Assembly (NCBI RefSeq): GCF_002139875.1
Contig: NZ_CP018793.1
Location: forward strand, 1,302,001 to 1,366,000
Direction of reading: 5' to 3'
Origin: Campylobacter vicugnae
Lineage (GTDB): Bacteria; Campylobacterota; Campylobacteria; Campylobacterales; Campylobacteraceae
DNA length: 64,000 nt
Shown: piece by piece, positions 35,299-44,986 of the stretch
Layout: every line of letters starts with the position of its first letter
How positions within the stretch are numbered: position 1 is the first letter of the stretch
The notes under the pieces: model-generated
Seen by the model: only the letters and a program-made list of their open reading frames with translations
Database searches by the model: none
What the model was told of the DNA's origin: nothing
Program-made: the position numbers and the translations under genes

Positions 35299-35873
35299 TC
35301 CTTTGGATTTATAAATTTAAAGCCATTTTTGAGCTTTTCGTAAAAATCAAAATCACTCCACTCAGCTTTAATCTCATCGCTAAAAATTATCTCATCTAAA
35401 TTTATAAGCCCCATTTTAGGGCTATATGCATCTTCTTTAAAGCATTGCGCATATCCTGTAGCTGTTTCATGAACAATAATGCTATATAACTCTACTCCTT
35501 TTTCACCATTTTGCATAACGCACTGCCCAAGAAGCTTATCAATTAATACAAAAAATATACGGCTAAAATGTTCAGCACTTGGATTATATGGAAGCTCTAT
35601 CCAGCGTTTAGAGTGCTTTTTCATATCATTTTTATACTCATTGCTATCTTTTGCATAAAGCGTAGTAGTATGATCAAAACTATCAATAATCATCCTAATA
35701 TGTTGCTTCATAAGGCCAAAATCATATACCATACCAGCAGCATCAAGATAATCAGATTTTAATAATACTTCACATCTATAACTATGACCATGAATACTCT
35801 CTTTGCAGCGTTTAGAGCTACAAAATCTAACTATATGAGCATTTTCAAAATCATAAATTTTTCTAATTATCAT
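35292..35873 (-). CDS. queD: 6-carboxy-5,6,7,8-tetrahydropterin synthase QueD
   Basis: This 193-aa enzyme makes carboxytetrahydropterin for queuosine synthesis. Zinc-site histidines occur in ENAHIVRF and SIHGHSYRCEV; the FDHTTTLY strand and a late glutamate in VHETATGYAQC complete the active site. It is longer than the common 120-aa form because of an extended middle and C-terminus, as in related epsilonproteobacteria. It forms an operon with queE and moaA. Confidence 0.9.
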   Translation of the reverse strand: MIIRKIYDFENAHIVRFCSSKRCKESIHGHSYRCEVLLKSDYLDAAGMVYDFGLMKQHIRMIIDSFDHTTTLYAKDSNEYKNDMKKHSKRWIELPYNPSAEHFSRIFFVLIDKLLGQCVMQNGEKGVELYSIIVHETATGYAQCFKEDAYSPKMGLINLDEIIFSDEIKAEWSDFDFYEKLKNGFKFINPKEC

Positions 35874-35876
35874 CTA

Positions 35877-36602
35877 TTAAACTCCATCTAAATCATTCCA
35901 AATTCGAATATGCAATCTATCGCTATAATTAAATCCATTTTCTATACATAAATTTACTACATTTTTAGCGTTGTATTCTAGCTCATTTTGGTCTCTTGCT
36001 AAAGGCATACACCAAACCTCGCCATTTTGAATAGCTAAAATATCTTTTATCTCAGCTAATTCTGCTCCTGTAGTTACAAATTTATAAAAGCAACTAGCAT
36101 TGTTAAATAGTGATTTTAAAGCTTTTTTATTGATTCTTTTATGGGCTGGCTCACCACTTAGGGCTAATTTCACACTTACAGCAAAAGTGCATTTTTTATA
36201 TATTGGGAATTTAGCAAAATCAACATCAATTGTTCCATTAGTTTCAAACTGTATATTAAATCCTACACTAATAGCATACTCAAGAAACTTAAGCAGATCT
36301 CTATCAGCGTGATGAATAAGCGGCTCGCCTCCAGTTAAAACAATTAAAGGTTTATGTTTTAACCCAAGAAGTAATCCGCTTAAGCGTTGAGAATCAAATT
36401 TATCATATTTAAAGTGCGATGACTGAGCAGCTCTAATAGTATCACACCCTATTAACATCTCTCCAGTTTTTGGTGAGCGAAGAGAGCAACCAAACCCAAC
36501 ACATTTAAGATTACATCCAGCAAAACGGATAAAAAAGGCATTTTTACCTTGAAATTTTCCCTCTCCTTGAATAGAGCTAAAATACTCAACAACCTCAACC
36601 AT
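35877..36602 (-). CDS. queE: 7-carboxy-7-deazaguanine synthase QueE (radical SAM)
   Basis: This 241-aa enzyme converts carboxytetrahydropterin to carboxydeazaguanine. The family start YFSSIQGEGKFQGKNAFFIRF is clear, followed by cysteines C30 and C34 and then C39 and C53, so the cluster spacing is not the canonical CxxxCxxC. ILTGGEPLIH is the SAM-binding GGE motif. It is coupled to queD and moaA. Confidence 0.9.
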   Translation of the reverse strand: MVEVVEYFSSIQGEGKFQGKNAFFIRFAGCNLKCVGFGCSLRSPKTGEMLIGCDTIRAAQSSHFKYDKFDSQRLSGLLLGLKHKPLIVLTGGEPLIHHADRDLLKFLEYAISVGFNIQFETNGTIDVDFAKFPIYKKCTFAVSVKLALSGEPAHKRINKKALKSLFNNASCFYKFVTTGAELAEIKDILAIQNGEVWCMPLARDQNELEYNAKNVVNLCIENGFNYSDRLHIRIWNDLDGV

Positions 36603-36604
36603 AA

Positions 36605-37576
36605 CTAACCACCAGTTTGATAAAATGCTCTACTTGAGATCTCGCCCTTACCATCATTTTCCCATTTATTTTTCTCTGGTTTAGCATCTAGAACATCTTT
36701 TAAAATCTCTCTAGCCTTTGCGTAATCGCCATCTCTCATAGCTTTTTTTATGCTTTTGCCATCTTCGTAGTATAAACACGGGATTAAAAGTCCATCAGCA
36801 CTTAACCTTAATCGGTTACAACTAGCACAAAAATCGTGCTTATGCGGATCAATAATTCCAAATTTATATCCATCATCTGTCTCAAATAGACTTGAAGGGC
36901 TATTTGGGCTTTTTGTAATCTCTTTTATGCTATATTTTTTTGATAATATCTCTAAAATATCATCCTTTTTAAGCCCTTTAAGATCACTACTTGCGTGAGT
37001 ATTTTCCATAAATTCGATATAGCGAATTTGGGCATTTTTGCTTTTAGCAAACTCTAAAAGTTCTATAAGCTCATTATCATTTACTCCACGAAGCGCTACG
37101 CTATTTAGCTTTATACCAAAACCCTCGCTTACAGCCTCATCAATTCCAGCTAAAACATAACTAAGCACATCTTTTCTAGCTAAAAAATTCGCCTTTTTAG
37201 AATCTAAAGTATCAAGCGATATATTTAATCTTTTTAATCCAGCCTCTTTAAGCGATTTAGCTTTTTGCTTTAGATAATACCCATTTGTCGTCATAGCCAA
37301 ATCAAGCCCTGGCTTATAATCATTTATCATTTTGATAAACTTATCTATATCTTTTCTTACAAGCGGCTCACCTCCAGTAAGCCTAACTTTCTTAACTCCA
37401 TTATCTAAGCATATCTTAACAAACTCAAACATCTCTTCATAGCTTAATATATTATCTTTGCCAATATTGTTAAATTTATTATCTTCAGGCATACAATATC
37501 TACATTTAAAATTGCAAAGTTCTGTAACTGAAATGCGTAAATAATCAATTACTCTACCAAATTTATCAACTAACAT
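36605..37576 (-). CDS. moaA: GTP 3',8-cyclase MoaA
   Basis: This 323-aa radical SAM enzyme starts molybdenum cofactor synthesis. The N-terminal cluster motif CNFKCRYC (C21, C25, C28), [10 protein letters not shown], and the C-terminal cluster [14 protein letters not shown] with a further Cys (LIPCLY) are all intact. It ends a few bases upstream of queE. The usual C-terminal GG is present in FYQTGG. Confidence 0.96.
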   Translation of the reverse strand: MLVDKFGRVIDYLRISVTELCNFKCRYCMPEDNKFNNIGKDNILSYEEMFEFVKICLDNGVKKVRLTGGEPLVRKDIDKFIKMINDYKPGLDLAMTTNGYYLKQKAKSLKEAGLKRLNISLDTLDSKKANFLARKDVLSYVLAGIDEAVSEGFGIKLNSVALRGVNDNELIELLEFAKSKNAQIRYIEFMENTHASSDLKGLKKDDILEILSKKYSIKEITKSPNSPSSLFETDDGYKFGIIDPHKHDFCASCNRLRLSADGLLIPCLYYEDGKSIKKAMRDGDYAKAREILKDVLDAKPEKNKWENDGKGEISSRAFYQTGG

Positions 37577-38100
37577 TATATCTCTTTTTTAAATTTCAAA
37601 ATCATAGTTACTTGCCCTACGCCAAGCTGTAAATCTTTAGCAATCATCTCAGGGCTTTTTCCAGATCTAAACATCTCTACAACTCTATTTTCATGATTTG
37701 CATCAAAGCTTGGCGGCGTAATCTTACCTATGCTCTTAGTGCGTTCTTCTAGGCTATAGAGTCTTTCTTGCTGCTCCTCTTTAATCTCATTTACAGCCTG
37801 TTCTATTATGCGAACATTTTCTATTATTGGAGATATTTTTTGGATCAATCCTTCGCCTATTTTTAATTCAATTTGGCTATTTATCTCATCTATATCTATA
37901 TTATTTTGTACAATTGGCGGGGTTTGAGGGATCTCTTTTATCTGCTTTTTAAGCTGATAATTCTCTTTTATCAACCCTTCAATAGCTAATTCAAATTTAG
38001 AAAATTTTGCATTTACTTGCTTATCTCTAAGCCATAAAATCGCTCCAAAAACACCCAAAAGCAGTATAAAAGCGATATAAAGTAATAACTCATTGCTCAC
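37576..38100 (-). CDS. Membrane-anchored coiled-coil protein with C-terminal HTH
   Basis: This 174-aa protein has an N-terminal membrane helix (about 4-24), a long coiled coil (about 30-125) and a C-terminal resolvase-like helix-turn-helix ([20 protein letters not shown], then [10 protein letters not shown]). The pattern is common in Campylobacter next to moaA and a small PilZ-sized protein, but I know no defined function. The stop shares a base with the moaA start. Confidence 0.7.
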   Translation of the reverse strand: MSNELLLYIAFILLLGVFGAILWLRDKQVNAKFSKFELAIEGLIKENYQLKKQIKEIPQTPPIVQNNIDIDEINSQIELKIGEGLIQKISPIIENVRIIEQAVNEIKEEQQERLYSLEERTKSIGKITPPSFDANHENRVVEMFRSGKSPEMIAKDLQLGVGQVTMILKFKKEI

Positions 38101-38596
38101 TATTTTTTGCCTTTCTTATCTCTAATCTCTCACTTTCAGCCACAAAGGCGTTCCATTCTCTCTCATTTCCTCTTGATATCTTTAGGATTTTAGCACATTT
38201 TGGTGTAACTGCTTTAAAATACATCAACACTTCTCGCCTAATAAACAGTGGTAAATTTACCCTAGCATAATAAGTAACTCCAACTTCTAAACACTCATTA
38301 TCAAACTCAAATCCCTCATATCCAATCTTGCTTGTTGTAAAATTAAATTTAAGCGGCTTTGGTGGAGTATGTTGGTTTTTAATAATACTTGATAATTCAT
38401 CTACCTTTTTATATAGCTCTACAAGTAATTTTAGAGTAAGCGGATCACTATTTTCACTCTCGCCACGCACCTTTTCATGGCTTAGCCACTCATCTATATT
38501 GCTTCTACTTTGATTAAATTCTACCTCATAAACATACTCATCATCAGGCTCAAAAGCAATCTCAACCCTTCCATAAATCAACCTAAAATCTACCAT
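38090..38596 (-). CDS. Conserved Campylobacter hypothetical protein (168 aa)
   Basis: This is a soluble protein with a central short coiled coil (KLLVELYKKVDELSSIIK) and a C-terminal half of beta-strands (FNFTTSKIGYEGFEF, VGVTYYARVNLPLFIRREVL). The layout resembles the atypical PilZ-like proteins, but the RxxxR and DxSxxG ligands for cyclic-di-GMP are not seen. It overlaps both neighbours, mqnP and the coiled-coil/HTH gene, so it is in one operon. Confidence 0.65.
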   Translation of the reverse strand: MVDFRLIYGRVEIAFEPDDEYVYEVEFNQSRSNIDEWLSHEKVRGESENSDPLTLKLLVELYKKVDELSSIIKNQHTPPKPLKFNFTTSKIGYEGFEFDNECLEVGVTYYARVNLPLFIRREVLMYFKAVTPKCAKILKISRGNEREWNAFVAESERLEIRKAKNSEQ

Positions 38597-39459
38597 AAGC
38601 TCACCAGCACAAAAACAAAAAATATAATTCCTAAATATCCATTAAGAGTAAAAAACGCCCTATCTATCTTGCTAAAATCACGTCTAACAATTCTATGTTC
38701 AAAATATAAAATAATAGCACTTATTATCACGCCAATAAATGCTGCTACTCCAAGATTGGCACTAATAGCAAAAAGCAACCAAAAAAGCACAGCAAGAAAA
38801 TGAAAAAGAGCACAAATAAACATAGATGCCTTTGCACCATATATACTAGGAATACTAAATAAACCCATTTTTTTATCATATTCCATATCTTGAAGTGAGT
38901 ATAAAATATCAAACCCAGCTACCCAAAAAATAACTCCACAAGATAGTAATATAGACCACAAAGGTATATAAGCAAGCACTGCAATAGCTCCAGCAATTGG
39001 CGAAAGTCCAAGACACACCCCAAGCACAACATGTGCTAAGCTAGAAAATCTTTTAAAATATGAATACGCACCAAGAATTAATAAAATAGGAAAGCTAAGC
39101 CAAAAAGCAAGAGAGTTAATAAAATATGCTACAATTACAAAAATCAAAGCATTAATCCAGATAAAAAATAGCAAATTTCCTCTGCCAATTCTACCATCTA
39201 CACTTGGGCGTGATGCACAGCGTGGATTATCCTTATCAATATCTCTATCTAAATATCGATTTGCTCCCATAGCAAAATTTCTAGCACTTACAGCACAAAG
39301 AGTGCCTAAAATCAAAAGTTCCCAACCAAACCAAATTGAGTCATTTATAATTTTAGAAGCCACAATCATCGCTATAAATATAAATGGCAAAGCAAATACT
39401 GAATGCTTAAACACAATTAATTCATTAATATCTTTTAAAATTTGTATAAATTTTGTCAT
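38590..39459 (-). CDS. mqnP: UbiA-type polyprenyltransferase, menaquinone pathway (MqnP)
   Basis: This 289-aa membrane prenyltransferase has about eight helices. The two Asp-rich motifs are NRYLDRDID (about 67-75) and DILYSLQDMEYDKK. Campylobacter make menaquinone by the futalosine route, and mqnA is present at 62758-63432, so prenylation of the naphthoate intermediate is the likely reaction. Annotation as 4-hydroxybenzoate transferase (UbiA) would be by family only. Confidence 0.85.
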   Translation of the reverse strand: MTKFIQILKDINELIVFKHSVFALPFIFIAMIVASKIINDSIWFGWELLILGTLCAVSARNFAMGANRYLDRDIDKDNPRCASRPSVDGRIGRGNLLFFIWINALIFVIVAYFINSLAFWLSFPILLILGAYSYFKRFSSLAHVVLGVCLGLSPIAGAIAVLAYIPLWSILLSCGVIFWVAGFDILYSLQDMEYDKKMGLFSIPSIYGAKASMFICALFHFLAVLFWLLFAISANLGVAAFIGVIISAIILYFEHRIVRRDFSKIDRAFFTLNGYLGIIFFVFVLVSLW

Positions 39460-39480
39460 ACCTTTCCTTTTAAGGCTAGT

Positions 39481-39536
39481 ATTTTAGCGAAATTTATCTA
39501 AATTTTGATTGATAAAATAGTGATTTTAAGCATATT
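39481..39536. repeat. Direct repeat copy 1 flanking the GT9 gene
   Basis: A 56-base AT-rich sequence occurs here and again at 40623-40678. By eye 55 of 56 bases match (difference G/A at the ninth base). This copy lies just upstream of mqnP. Confidence 0.9.
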
Positions 39537-39574
39537 TAGAGCGTTTGGTTAGTAAAATAACAAATTAATCCATT

Positions 39575-40594
39575 TTATAGCTTATTTAAAATTAATATCG
39601 CCTCCGATATAAATTTATCCAAATATTTATCCTTATACTTATTCTTATTCCATTTATACGGTAAAGGTATAGCCTTGCAATATCCTCCATACCAACCGCC
39701 ACGCCACTGATTATATGTTTTCTTAGAAATTATTTCTAAAGTTGGTATTTTCAAATTATCAGCTATATGAACATTACCAGTATCTGAACTAAGCAATAAA
39801 TCTAGCCTAGAAGTAATCTCTACAAGATTTAATAGGTCATTATTATTTTTAAATACAAAAACATTATTTTTTTGGCAATCAAAATTGTTAGCCTTAGGAT
39901 AACTCAATATCAAAAAAAGATAATTTTGAAATTTATTTGATAATATATTAACTATTTTCAACCACTCGTTTAAGTTGAAATTCATATCTTTTCTCATTGA
40001 AGTTTGCGAAAACGGGCAAATACCTATAATCTTATCATACTTCTTATATTTAATATTTTGCAACACTTTATCAATGTAATCTTTATGAATTTTAGAAGTT
40101 TTTAGTCTAATTTGATTAAAATCTATAAAGTGATAATTTTTATCAAATATTTTATGATCTATTTCTCTTACAAGATTAATATATCTTTGAATTTCCATAT
40201 GACTTTGACGCCAGTATGGATTTATAAAACGCTCTATTTTAGATACAAAAAAGATCCCGTTTTTAAGCATTAAAGTCTGAGAAAAAGTAGCAATTCTCCT
40301 TTTAGCTAATATAGTTTTTGCTATTTTTAAGGTATTAATACTATTATGATTAATCACTAAAAGAATATCAAATTCTCTATTATACCCCCCCCTGCTATCT
40401 TTATAGGTATCAAAAGAGATAATATCATCTATAAATTCTAAATTTGTAAATAAATTCTTAGCATTATTACTATTTGAAATTAATGTTAAATGAGAATTTG
40501 GATATAGACATTTTAAAACATAATATGCTGGCAAACACACCATTTCATCGCCAATTTTACCAATATTTCCAAATACTCCAATACTTAAACCCAT
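39575..40594 (-). CDS. Glycosyltransferase family 9 (heptosyltransferase-like), phase-variable candidate
   Basis: This 339-aa GT9 protein has the family N-terminus with GNIGKIGDEM (phosphate-binding-like) and the C-terminal donor-site motif SDTGNVHIADNLKIPTLEI. Such enzymes add heptose or related sugars to lipooligosaccharide or other surface glycans. A run of eight G on the coding strand (40385-40392) encodes residues 68-70 and would switch the gene off on slippage; as sequenced it is in frame. The gene is bracketed by a 56-bp direct repeat and separates mqnP from miaA, with codon and base content even more AT-rich than neighbours. Confidence 0.85.
   Translation of the reverse strand: MGLSIGVFGNIGKIGDEMVCLPAYYVLKCLYPNSHLTLISNSNNAKNLFTNLEFIDDIISFDTYKDSRGGYNREFDILLVINHNSINTLKIAKTILAKRRIATFSQTLMLKNGIFFVSKIERFINPYWRQSHMEIQRYINLVREIDHKIFDKNYHFIDFNQIRLKTSKIHKDYIDKVLQNIKYKKYDKIIGICPFSQTSMRKDMNFNLNEWLKIVNILSNKFQNYLFLILSYPKANNFDCQKNNVFVFKNNNDLLNLVEITSRLDLLLSSDTGNVHIADNLKIPTLEIISKKTYNQWRGGWYGGYCKAIPLPYKWNKNKYKDKYLDKFISEAILILNKL
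40385..40392 (-). repeat. Homopolymeric G8 tract (coding strand) in the GT9 gene
   Basis: Eight consecutive C on the plus strand, i.e. G on the coding strand, lie about 200 bases into the gene. Poly-G tracts of eight or more in surface-structure genes are the standard phase-variation device of Campylobacter. Confidence 0.85.
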
Positions 40595-40622
40595 ATAAAA
40601 TTATCCTTGATTTTATTCTTTG

Positions 40623-40678
40623 ATTTTAGCAAAATTTATCTAAATTTTGATTGATAAAATAGTGATTTTAAGCATATT
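40623..40678. repeat. Direct repeat copy 2 flanking the GT9 gene
   Basis: This is the second copy of the 56-base repeat. It lies upstream of both the GT9 gene (minus) and miaA (plus) and so duplicates the promoter region that precedes mqnP. The spacing between copies is 1142 bases. Confidence 0.9.
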
Positions 40679-40723
40679 AGCACTCTCATTTAGATAAAAT
40701 ATCAAAAAATTAAAGAGCGTGAT

Positions 40724-41611
40724 ATGTTTTATGAGATTGCAATTATTGGGACTACTGCAAGCGGAAAAAGCGACCTAGCTATAAATGTGGCAAATGAGCT
40801 TGATGGGGTGATTTTAAGTCTTGATTCTTTATGTTTGTATAAAGAGATTGATATAGCAAGTGCTAAGCCTAGTGCTGATGAATTAAAACTTATAAAGCAT
40901 TTTGGAATAGATCTTATTAGGCCTGATGTGGATTTTTGCGTAGGAGATTTTATATCTGAATATCAAAGGGCTAAAAATTATGCACAAACGTACAATATTC
41001 CACTTATTATCACAGGTGGTAGTGGATTTTATCTAAAATCTATGTTAAATGGCTTAGCCCCAAAAATAGATGATATAAAAATAGATATTAGTGATGATCA
41101 AATTTGGGATTTAGCAATGAGAATTGATATGGATTTTTGTGCTAAATTTAGTAAAAATGATAAATTTAGACTACATAAATGGTATCAAATTTACACTCAA
41201 ACAGATTCTATTCCATCAAAATGGTTAAGAGAAAATACAAGCAAACCAACAATAGAAAATTTGCCAATTTTTGAATTAATATGGAATAAGGTAGAGCTTA
41301 TAGAGCGTATTAAAATCCGCACAAAAAAAATGCTACAAAGCGGACTAATCAATGAGGCTGAGTATCTATTTAAAAGCTATGATAGCTCACTAAAACCGCT
41401 AAATTCTATAGGACTTAAAGAGTGCAAGGAGTATCTAGATTCGCAAATTGATATAGATGAACTTAAAAATTTAATTATCATCCATACCGCTCAACTAGCC
41501 AAACGCCAAAGAACCTTTAATAAAGGGTTTGATTCAATCAAAATAGATGCAAAAAATTTAAACCCCAATCAATTCATATCCAAAATTAAAGAGCTAAATC
41601 CCATCAACTAA
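40724..41611 (+). CDS. miaA: tRNA dimethylallyltransferase MiaA
   Basis: This 295-aa enzyme prenylates A37 of tRNAs reading UNN codons. The P-loop GTTASGKSDLA (about 9-19), LSLDSLCLYKEIDIASAKPS and the TGGSGFYLKSMLNGL motif are visible. The C-terminal region includes HTAQLAKRQRTFNKGF. ATG at 40724 follows a GAGCGTGAT leader. The 3' end overlaps pflA convergently by 18 bases. Confidence 0.94.
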   Translation: MFYEIAIIGTTASGKSDLAINVANELDGVILSLDSLCLYKEIDIASAKPSADELKLIKHFGIDLIRPDVDFCVGDFISEYQRAKNYAQTYNIPLIITGGSGFYLKSMLNGLAPKIDDIKIDISDDQIWDLAMRIDMDFCAKFSKNDKFRLHKWYQIYTQTDSIPSKWLRENTSKPTIENLPIFELIWNKVELIERIKIRTKKMLQSGLINEAEYLFKSYDSSLKPLNSIGLKECKEYLDSQIDIDELKNLIIIHTAQLAKRQRTFNKGFDSIKIDAKNLNPNQFISKIKELNPIN

Positions 41612-43969
41612 TCTCTTTTGTTCCTTGCATAGCTCTTTCCACTGGCTATTTTCAGAGATATTTAGACACTCATTTATATAAGAAACAGCAGCTTTATATC
41701 TATTTTGAGAAATTTCTATTTGAGCCATTTTTTGCAAAGCTCTAGCTCTATTTTGTGGTTTTAAATCCTTAGGTAATAGCTCTAAAATCTCGTTTTTAGC
41801 CTCTTTGAATTCCGAATTTGCCACTAAATTATCAATATATACAAAATTAGCTTCTGGACTAAATGTATCAATATTTAGCTTATCTTGCAGATCTAAAACC
41901 TTTTTAGCATAATCTTTGGCTAGTTTATCTCCTTTGTCATTAGCATACGTCATAGCAGTATCATAAGCCTCAATTAGCATAATATCAATACCTTTATTAT
42001 CTTCTATAGTTTTTAATGCAGATATAGCCTCATCAAATCTATCTAACTTCAAAAGAGAATAAAATCTATAAATTATAGCCTCGCTTGGGTCGCTATAAGG
42101 CACTTTGCTAGCTAAATCAACAGCCTTAAAACTACTATCTATTGCACTAGTAAATCTAGATAATTTATAGTTAATTTTAGTTAGATTATTTAGCCAAACT
42201 ACTCTATTGTTTAAATTTGGCTCATTTAAATTTTGTTCTACTAAATTATAAGCACTAGCATATCTTTTAGTTCTATCATAGCAGTTAAATAGCTTAAGTT
42301 GATCGGCTATTTTGCTTTCTAAATCATATTCATCTACAAGTGCAATTGCATCTAGGCAGTCTAGATTTTGATTATATCTATTTGCCAAATTTAAAGCAGA
42401 GGCTTGCATCATATCAGAGATATTGCTCTGATTTAAATCTGCTATTAATCTATTAAGTTTTAATATATTAGCATATTTTTTCTCTTCAAAACTTAGCTTA
42501 ACCTCTTCAATAAGCGCCTTTTTAGCTAGTTCTTGCCCTGGATATTTCTCTAATAAATTATTATAGTGGGCATGCTTTTCATCACTACTTTTACCAGGCA
42601 TATCAAAAAATAGGTAATCTAAAGAGTGTTCTATCTCACTGCTAAACTCATTATCTGGAAATTCCTTCTTATATCTTTGAAGATACTCATATGCACTAAC
42701 TGGATCTTTACCGCGTACTATAGTAGTGCCAAGACGTCTAAGACTAATCTCATAATAGCTATCATGTAGATTCGAATCCATAAAAACACTCTTATAAATC
42801 TTAGCTGCTGTATCAAATAGATTATTTGCCCTTAGCTCATCGGCAATCTCTATACTATAACTTTTATGTGCTAAGATATATTTTGGGTTTGCTGTAACAA
42901 CTCTATCTATATATTGAGCAGCTTCGCTAAATCTTTGCTGAGATAGATAAATTTTAACTAATTTTAATGAAGCTTCACTAGCAATATCAATATCATTTGA
43001 GCTATATAGCACATCTTCATAAAACCTCATTCCATCAGTCAATTTACCATGAGCTACTAAATAATCAGCATATCCCATTATAGCACGCTTTGTCCATTGA
43101 TCATTGCCATGTTCGGTCATTAACATATCAAGTATATACTCTGCATCATCGCGTAAATCACTACTAAGATGCGCTATCATACTAATGTATAAAACTTCTG
43201 GATAGTTTCTATCTGAACCATTAAATCTTATCCAAGTTTTGGCTGATTCTATTATATTTTTATTCATTTTTTGTATAGCTTGATACTGAGATTCTTCTTT
43301 AATTAACTTATCCATAGAGCGAATTTGATACAATAAGAACTCACCCAAAAATATACTATCAGGATGCATATTTATCGCCTTTTGACTCTCAAAAATTACC
43401 TCTTTATAATTTTGACGCTCATAGCTTCTTTTGATTGAGAGATATATCCCCATATCTCCATTTTCATTATATGTAATTGGCTCTTTATTTAAATCTAAAG
43501 CCCCTACACTAGGATGGAGCAAATTTGGATATTTAATAGGAAAATCAATTCCATCAATATAGCTTGTATCTAGCTCATTTAGATGTTTATTTATATTAAT
43601 TGTAAAGTGTTTAGAGCGATTGGTTTTATCAGCTTTGGAGTTATGTGAGTCAAATAGCCTATTATTGGCATTAAATATTCTAGATATGCTCTTAGGTTGG
43701 ATTATTACGACAAAACCATCACTTAAGCGATGAAAGCTAATCCTAGCAAATGGCAAGTCTTGGTTTTTTAAATTCTGGTCTAATTTTGTAAATATTTTAC
43801 AACTATATATCTTATTTTTTTCATTATTTCTCTCATCACATATCATCTCTTTGTCATCTTGAAGATGTATGATATAGTAGGGATTGCCACTATGCTTGCC
43901 ACTATTAATACTAAAGGTAAAAGCGTGCAAACAAGAGCATAAAAATAGGAAAAAAATTACATATCTCAT
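41594..43969 (-). CDS. pflA: TPR motility protein PflA (paralysed flagella A)
   Basis: This 791-aa secreted/periplasmic protein has a signal peptide (about residues 1-16) and a beta-rich N-terminal domain. A long array of TPR helices follows from about 190 onward (for example RQNYKEVIFESQKAINMHPD, FSEAAQYIDRVVTANPKYIL). In C. jejuni PflA, with PflB, builds the periplasmic scaffold that positions stators in the flagellar motor. Length and architecture match C. jejuni PflA as I recall it. Confidence 0.82.
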   Translation of the reverse strand: MRYVIFFLFLCSCLHAFTFSINSGKHSGNPYYIIHLQDDKEMICDERNNEKNKIYSCKIFTKLDQNLKNQDLPFARISFHRLSDGFVVIIQPKSISRIFNANNRLFDSHNSKADKTNRSKHFTININKHLNELDTSYIDGIDFPIKYPNLLHPSVGALDLNKEPITYNENGDMGIYLSIKRSYERQNYKEVIFESQKAINMHPDSIFLGEFLLYQIRSMDKLIKEESQYQAIQKMNKNIIESAKTWIRFNGSDRNYPEVLYISMIAHLSSDLRDDAEYILDMLMTEHGNDQWTKRAIMGYADYLVAHGKLTDGMRFYEDVLYSSNDIDIASEASLKLVKIYLSQQRFSEAAQYIDRVVTANPKYILAHKSYSIEIADELRANNLFDTAAKIYKSVFMDSNLHDSYYEISLRRLGTTIVRGKDPVSAYEYLQRYKKEFPDNEFSSEIEHSLDYLFFDMPGKSSDEKHAHYNNLLEKYPGQELAKKALIEEVKLSFEEKKYANILKLNRLIADLNQSNISDMMQASALNLANRYNQNLDCLDAIALVDEYDLESKIADQLKLFNCYDRTKRYASAYNLVEQNLNEPNLNNRVVWLNNLTKINYKLSRFTSAIDSSFKAVDLASKVPYSDPSEAIIYRFYSLLKLDRFDEAISALKTIEDNKGIDIMLIEAYDTAMTYANDKGDKLAKDYAKKVLDLQDKLNIDTFSPEANFVYIDNLVANSEFKEAKNEILELLPKDLKPQNRARALQKMAQIEISQNRYKAAVSYINECLNISENSQWKELCKEQKRLVDGI

Positions 43970-43981
43970 AGTCTCATTATA

Positions 43982-44986
43982 TCACAAATAAATTGAGCCT
44001 AAGCTTGAACGCGGACTTATTTTTAACTCTTTTGGATTAATAAATTTGCTTTTTTGATATTTTGCTATTCCAGCCCTTGCTATCATAGCTGCATTATCAC
44101 TACAAAACTCCAGCGGAGCAACAAGCAAATTCATATCAAATTTATCACAAATTTCAAGTAATTTAGCTCTTAAATATTTATTAGCACTAGCTCCGCCCAC
44201 AACACCTAAACTCTTAAATCTCTTTTCTTTGCAAATTTTTTTAAGTTTATCTATTATATGCTCGCAAGCTGCTCTTTGAAATCCAGCTGCAATATCAGCA
44301 AAATCACTACTTTGACTACCATTTGCTATGCTTTTTTCTATCTCTATTCTTACTTGATTTTTTAATCCAGAAAAGCTATATTCTAAGCGTTTATCGCCTT
44401 TTAATGGAATGGTAAATTTATATCTATCGCTAGAGGATTTTTGAGATAAACTCTCTATTATCGCACCGCCAGGATAACCAAGCCCCATCATCTTAGCTAC
44501 TTTATCAAAACTCTCACCAAAGCTATCATCGCTAGTTGAAGCAAGCGTGGTAATATCTCCATTTTCATCAACATATAAAATCATAGTATGACCACCGCTG
44601 ACTAAAAGCACTCCAAGAGGTAGGCTCTCATCTGAATTTAAAAACAAAGAATATATATGCCCAACTAAGTGATTTACCTCAATTAGCGGCAAATTTAATC
44701 CTATACTCAAAGCTTTTGCCACACTCACTCCACCAACCAAGCTTACACTAAGACCTGGTTGATTTGTTATAGCAATTGCTTTAATATCTTTAAAATATGG
44801 CTTAATCTCTTTAATCAAATTTGGCAAAGCAGCAGTATGAAGTCTTGCAGCTAGTTCTGGAACCACGCCACCATATTTGCTATGTTCTAATTCTTGGCTA
44901 ATTTTTTTATGATATACAAGATTTAAATTTAAATCCAAAAGAGCCACTGAGCTATCATCGCAACTACTCTCAATTCCTAAAATCAC
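43982..44986 (-). CDS. tsaD: tRNA N6-threonylcarbamoyladenosine transferase TsaD
   Basis: This 334-aa ASKHA-fold protein transfers threonylcarbamoyl to A37, with TsaB as partner. Visible: ILGIESSCDDSSVAL, the GGVVPELAARLH region, the iron-ligand histidines in NHLVGHIYS, LLVSGGHTMIL and GGASANKYLRAKL. It overlaps pgp1 by 4 bases in the order tsaD-pgp1-dxr-cdsA known from C. jejuni. Confidence 0.95.
   Translation of the reverse strand: MILGIESSCDDSSVALLDLNLNLVYHKKISQELEHSKYGGVVPELAARLHTAALPNLIKEIKPYFKDIKAIAITNQPGLSVSLVGGVSVAKALSIGLNLPLIEVNHLVGHIYSLFLNSDESLPLGVLLVSGGHTMILYVDENGDITTLASTSDDSFGESFDKVAKMMGLGYPGGAIIESLSQKSSSDRYKFTIPLKGDKRLEYSFSGLKNQVRIEIEKSIANGSQSSDFADIAAGFQRAACEHIIDKLKKICKEKRFKSLGVVGGASANKYLRAKLLEICDKFDMNLLVAPLEFCSDNAAMIARAGIAKYQKSKFINPKELKISPRSSLGSIYL

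Noticed and set aside
38510-38803. 97-aa plus-strand frame opposite mqnP
   Set aside because: Antisense to two coding genes, with a Lys/Ile-rich composition and no recognisable start signal.
40595-40723. Transposon target-site duplication around the GT9 gene
   Set aside because: The repeat is 56 bases, far longer than target duplications, and no transposase or terminal inverted repeats are present.
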